In this document: in pieces, positions 60,301-64,000 of the stretch
Numbering within the stretch: position 1 is the stretch's first letter
Layout of the letters: every line of letters begins with the position of its first letter
Assembly (NCBI RefSeq): GCF_000002425.4
Contig: NC_037265.1
Span: forward strand, 9,883,799-9,947,798
Source: Physcomitrium patens
Lineage: Eukaryota; Streptophyta; Bryopsida; Funariales; Funariaceae
Length of the DNA stretch: 64,000 nucleotides
Direction of reading: 5' to 3'
Made by a program: the position numbers and the translations under genes
Notes under the pieces: model-generated
Database searches by the model: none
What the model was told of the DNA's origin: nothing
The model's input: only the letters and a program-made list of their open reading frames with translations

Positions 60301-61090
60301 TCCACGTCAGCACAAAGGCCATAGTGCGGCGAGCTTTCTAGAACTATGACAGACACAGCATTTGACCTAAACTTAGAGGTTGGGCAATTGGTGCGAGCGA
60401 GAGAGCGAGAGAGCGAGAGAGTGTGAATAGGGGGGTATTATTAACCAAAACAACAACTGGGGGGGAGGGAGGGCACATACAACAGGGAAGCAAGCCCACT
60501 GGCACGCTCCCTCGTTGATAATACTGCTCGGCACAGGAATCGATCCCAAAAGCGATTGTGCACAATCCTAGCGTTCTGAACGCCATGCTGTTCTGTCAGC
60601 GCGAACAGCACCGTTCCCAATGTCAGAGTCAGGGGAAGGCGGGCAGGAAGGCGGGCAGGGGGGCAGGTGGGGGCAGGCTTTGAACACCTTGAAACCACAC
60701 ATGCTTCATCTTTTTTAAACAGAACGCTACATTCGGGCACCCAAAAACAAAGTAAAAAAAAAGCGAAAAGGAAAGGGAGAGTGTGTGTGTGGCATTTTGA
60801 ATGTGAGAAGGGCTGTGGTGGGTACGGCAGTACTACTGGAGAACTGCTTGTGGCGATGTAATCCCAGAAATTTTGGGGCCGGGCAGTGGGGGTGTTGGGT
60901 GGCACAGATATTATGTGACGGCTGGGTCTTCATATAGCCCCATTGCAAAGCAACTACTGCCTCCCCCCCCTGCTGCCCCTGCCCCTCCCTGCCTTGGGCT
61001 GACAGAAAGATTTTGTGTCTGGGCACCGCCCCAGCTGCTCTGCTGTTGGGGCTGGACCCGAAAAAAAAACAAACAAACAAACAAACAAAA
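60300..61090. other. GC-rich, purine/pyrimidine-skewed block
   Basis: Contains (GAGAGCGA)n-like sequence near 60,400, G-runs near 60,455 and 60,655-60,680, C-runs near 60,960 and an (AAAC)n tract at 61,066-61,087. The longest ORF (minus, 60905-60441) is low-complexity. It may be a promoter/leader of a gene outside the recognised exons. Confidence 0.35.
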
Positions 61091-63085
61091 AATCTAGTTT
61101 TTTAAAGAAATTAAACAGCAATCGCTTTGATTCAATAATTTTCCATTAAAAAATGTGATTGAAAAAGGAACCCAATTGCACTTCATGAAAATATGCCACA
61201 TTCGCAGACATGGTGCTTGCTTCCTGTCTAAACGAAAGTAGTAATAGGTTTCCTTGAATGGTTTCAAAAGACCATGTATAAACAGGAGCCGGGCTCATGA
61301 CCTTAGAAAGTGGGTCAAATATTCATTCCCTTTGGTATTTGGTATTACAACATCCTAACAAATCAGGGTTTTTGTTTTGTTTTTGTGTTTGTTCTCTTTC
61401 TTGATTTGTTTCTTTATATATATTCGAAACTACATTGGAATGTCTCACTTATTTTTCTTCTTCTTCTTCTTCTGCACAAATGGGCACCATGATTCAGCTG
61501 CAGGTAAACACACACACACACTTGCTATTGGCCAGAGAGTAAAGACAAAAGGAGAGACAGTGAGAGAGAGAGAGAGAGAGAGAATGGTCCATTCATTCAA
61601 TAATGAATGAATCCCATTTCCACCTTTGGCCTCGTCAATGCCCCAAATTCATTCAATGGCCATTCTGTATGTCAGAAATCTTTGTCAATTTTGCTAAACT
61701 CATAAATCCAACTTCACTTAATTACCTCTTTAATTCCTATTGTTCTACTGTCTGTTTGTTTCTGCTTTTTTCTATTGCTATTTTTTGACAATCCATTTTT
61801 TCATATAGTTAAACTAACGTTGTTGTTGCCAACTTGACCTGCACCCCTGCAAAGGTTGAACAGTTGACCCAATCCTTTGCGTGGTTGACCTTTTCTTTTT
61901 CAAAGACATGTGGTATGAAGATGGGAGAATAACAAGCATCCAATGGAAGCTATTGATCTAGAAGCACAGATTTGCAGATATTAATATTGAGTGTGTATAT
62001 ATATATATATATAAATCCCCATGTGAGTGTGAGTGTGTCCCATCAGAAGAATGGCAGGCTTGTGACTGATGCCCACAAGTTGGAGATGAATGAGAGGCTG
62101 TTTTTGCATTCTCGTTTTCTACAGCAAAACAAACATATAAACACAGAATGAATGAAGAAGACGAGTAATGGTGGTAGATACAGAACCTGCAGATATAATA
62201 CAATTACTTGGCCCACCACCTCATCAATATGGCCCTCTTCCCTTTCTTTTTCTTTCTTTTTGGATGAATGTATCTCATTTTTCTCTTTTTTTCTCTATGT
62301 TTTTTTTCTTTTGAGTAGCGCAAATTTGTAGGTTTTTTTTCATAGTGATCTGCATTTTGCAAGCTCTGATTGAATGTTGAAAAGCCTCAACAAGAATTAG
62401 CCCAAAATGATATGAAATTAGCAAAGTTTGGCTCATTAATCCATCACATAGATTGAGGGTTTCAACCCCAATTGTAAATTCTTGACTTTGTGGCCACATA
62501 AATAAATATTATATTGAAAGAGAATTGGAAAGGAAAAAAACATACTAAGCTACTCCACACTCTATACACGTACGAGTTTATTTTTTAAAAAAAAGTTAAA
62601 AGGTACTAATGTCTTCAAGACATTGAAATGCTTATTTCTCTTTTTGTTAATTAAAACCCTACTTGTTCTTACTTCAATGTAAAGTATGTTTCTTTCCAAT
62701 GCAGCAAAAAAGAATGGCTTGTAATAGAAATCTACTTCATTCTTTTAAAAATCTAATCTGGCTTCAATGGTTATTCATAAAACCTCCAAAAGATAACCTG
62801 CCTAAATTTTGTTTACACTCAAAAAAATTGGATTTTTGATTGACTTCTAAAATTTTCATTTGTAGATTTAATATGGTTTGTTTTGTCATCTTTACTGTAC
62901 TTGCAACTAATCAACAAACAACTTGGATCTGTTTATTGTGATTTCTCAAAGTGTATTAAGGTAAATCATTTTTTTCATTTATTTGGTGATTAGATTTTAG
63001 AGATGGAAACTAAGACTTTTTGACATTCTTGTTTCAATCATAGATTTAGTTAACTATGAAGATGGGAAAAGTATTAAATTTACAT

Positions 63086-63127
<42 letters not shown>

Positions 63128-64000
63128 CAAACTCCAATAACAATCTTATTGATGAAATACATCTACAATAGTAAGCTATAACCGTGTTTGAGATATAATG
63201 GGATCCAAGAGAATAACCAAAACCCAAATCTAACCATCAGACTTTATATACAATTAAATCTGTAAATATATACTTTTCATGATTTTAGATTAAATTGAGA
63301 AATTTTGATTTTAAAACCAAACCCTTTGCACTGTTGCTGCACGGTAGTGGTCAGAGGCTGATAAGCTTAATCTAACTTGAATAGCTTCTATTTGTAAAAT
63401 TGAGATAATTGAGAAATGCAAAGTACTCAAAGGTCTGTCCGATTGCAAATTTCTGGTCAATTCTTAAACTAATTTATTATTACAGTAGTTTTTATAATTT
63501 TTAATTAAAATATTTCAAGAGTATTTTAAAATTATACTTATTAAAATTAGTTTTTGACTAGATTTCAATATGTTTTAATAGATAAAGTTTTAAAAATTCG
63601 GATTTTCAAGGGTTTTGTACAATCAATAAATACATGAACCCATTATCTCATATTTTTTAATATACGTTCATAAATTTTCTTACTTCAATGTTAAATATAT
63701 TAAAGTTGTAAAATAAATAAAGTTGCAATTTTTTAACAACTCATTTCCAGTACTAATTTCTAAACCAAACCAGATATATATATATATATATAGATGTATT
63801 TTTTTCCTATCATTCACAAGTTTTATTTATATGCTTACATGCATGCATGTCTCTTTTCTTTCACCATGCCCTATGTATAAGAGCCAAACCCTAAACAAAT
63901 GGTATTAACATCTCTCCTCATGTGGGCTTGTAATCCTGATAAGTTTTTGTCTTGATACTGATAAATTAAATGATAATAACAATAATAATGAAAAAAATAT
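61091..64000. other. Intergenic with microsatellites
   Basis: No gene recognised. Simple repeats: (TTC)n near 61,450-61,471, (GA)n at about 61,562-61,583, and (TA)n near 61,997-62,012, 63,094-63,122 and 63,773-63,790. A perfect short palindrome (attcattca/tgaatgaat arms) lies at about 61,591-61,612. Confidence 0.5.

Noticed and set aside
60441..60905. 154-aa minus-strand ORF
   Set aside because: Low-complexity, derived from G/C runs and a GAGAGCGA-type repeat. No start context or domain seen.

Overview
The window looks like a gene-poor, AT-rich stretch of a land-plant nuclear genome. Evidence for a plant: several plant-type Ty3/gypsy elements, including chromodomain-bearing ones; an ABI3/VP1-type B3 transcription factor split by small introns; a BAH protein resembling plant ASI1; and a TRAPPC6-like locus. 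The B3 residues do not match the highly conserved seed-plant ABI3 signature, so a non-seed lineage (bryophyte, lycophyte or fern) is more likely than a flowering plant. That is an inference, not a demonstrated identification.

Positions 1 to about 37,400 are almost entirely nested retrotransposons, nearly all on the minus strand. Four nesting events are anchored by exact 5-bp target-site duplications read from the sequence. Element B (3250-11310, TSD gaaag) sits in the reverse transcriptase of an older element C (pieces 1516-3249 and 11316-14171). Element A spans 14240-35332 (TSD ataat) and has been split by four later insertions: a solo LTR (about 14584-15852), element D (15953-21895, TSD gcttc), element E (23341-29751, TSD tcgta) and solo LTR F (about 30882-32379). 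Elements A, C and D are one chromovirus-like family. D is the youngest and keeps long gag and RNase H/integrase ORFs, but has lost the catalytic part of RT. B is a different Ty3 lineage with a tRNA-Asp primer site, a deleted integrase core and an extra ORF between pol and its 3' LTR. E carries only a gag-like relic between 1.3-kb LTRs.

Positions 37,700-64,000 hold the unique sequence. A plus-strand BAH-domain gene (42194-43295) can be assembled from three exons. A minus-strand ABI3/VP1-like gene (48000-50865) can be assembled from six exons with B1, B2 and B3 domains in order; all its junctions are GT-AG and in phase. A plus-strand TRAPPC6 (Trs33)-like locus (54566-55767) keeps its introns but carries frameshifts and a lost splice acceptor. 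An unidentified exon-like ORF with canonical splice sites lies at 56992-57181, and a possible receptor-kinase C-terminal fragment at 45268-45620. Between these lie LTR clusters, a MITE-like inverted-repeat element, minisatellites, homopolymers and many (TA)n tracts.

No rRNA, tRNA, CRISPR or prokaryotic operon structure was seen. The host genes appear independent of one another. The clearest functional theme is that a putative ABA/seed-type regulator (the ABI3-like gene) has a perfect G-box/ABRE palindrome and RY motifs in the GC-rich sequence upstream of it.
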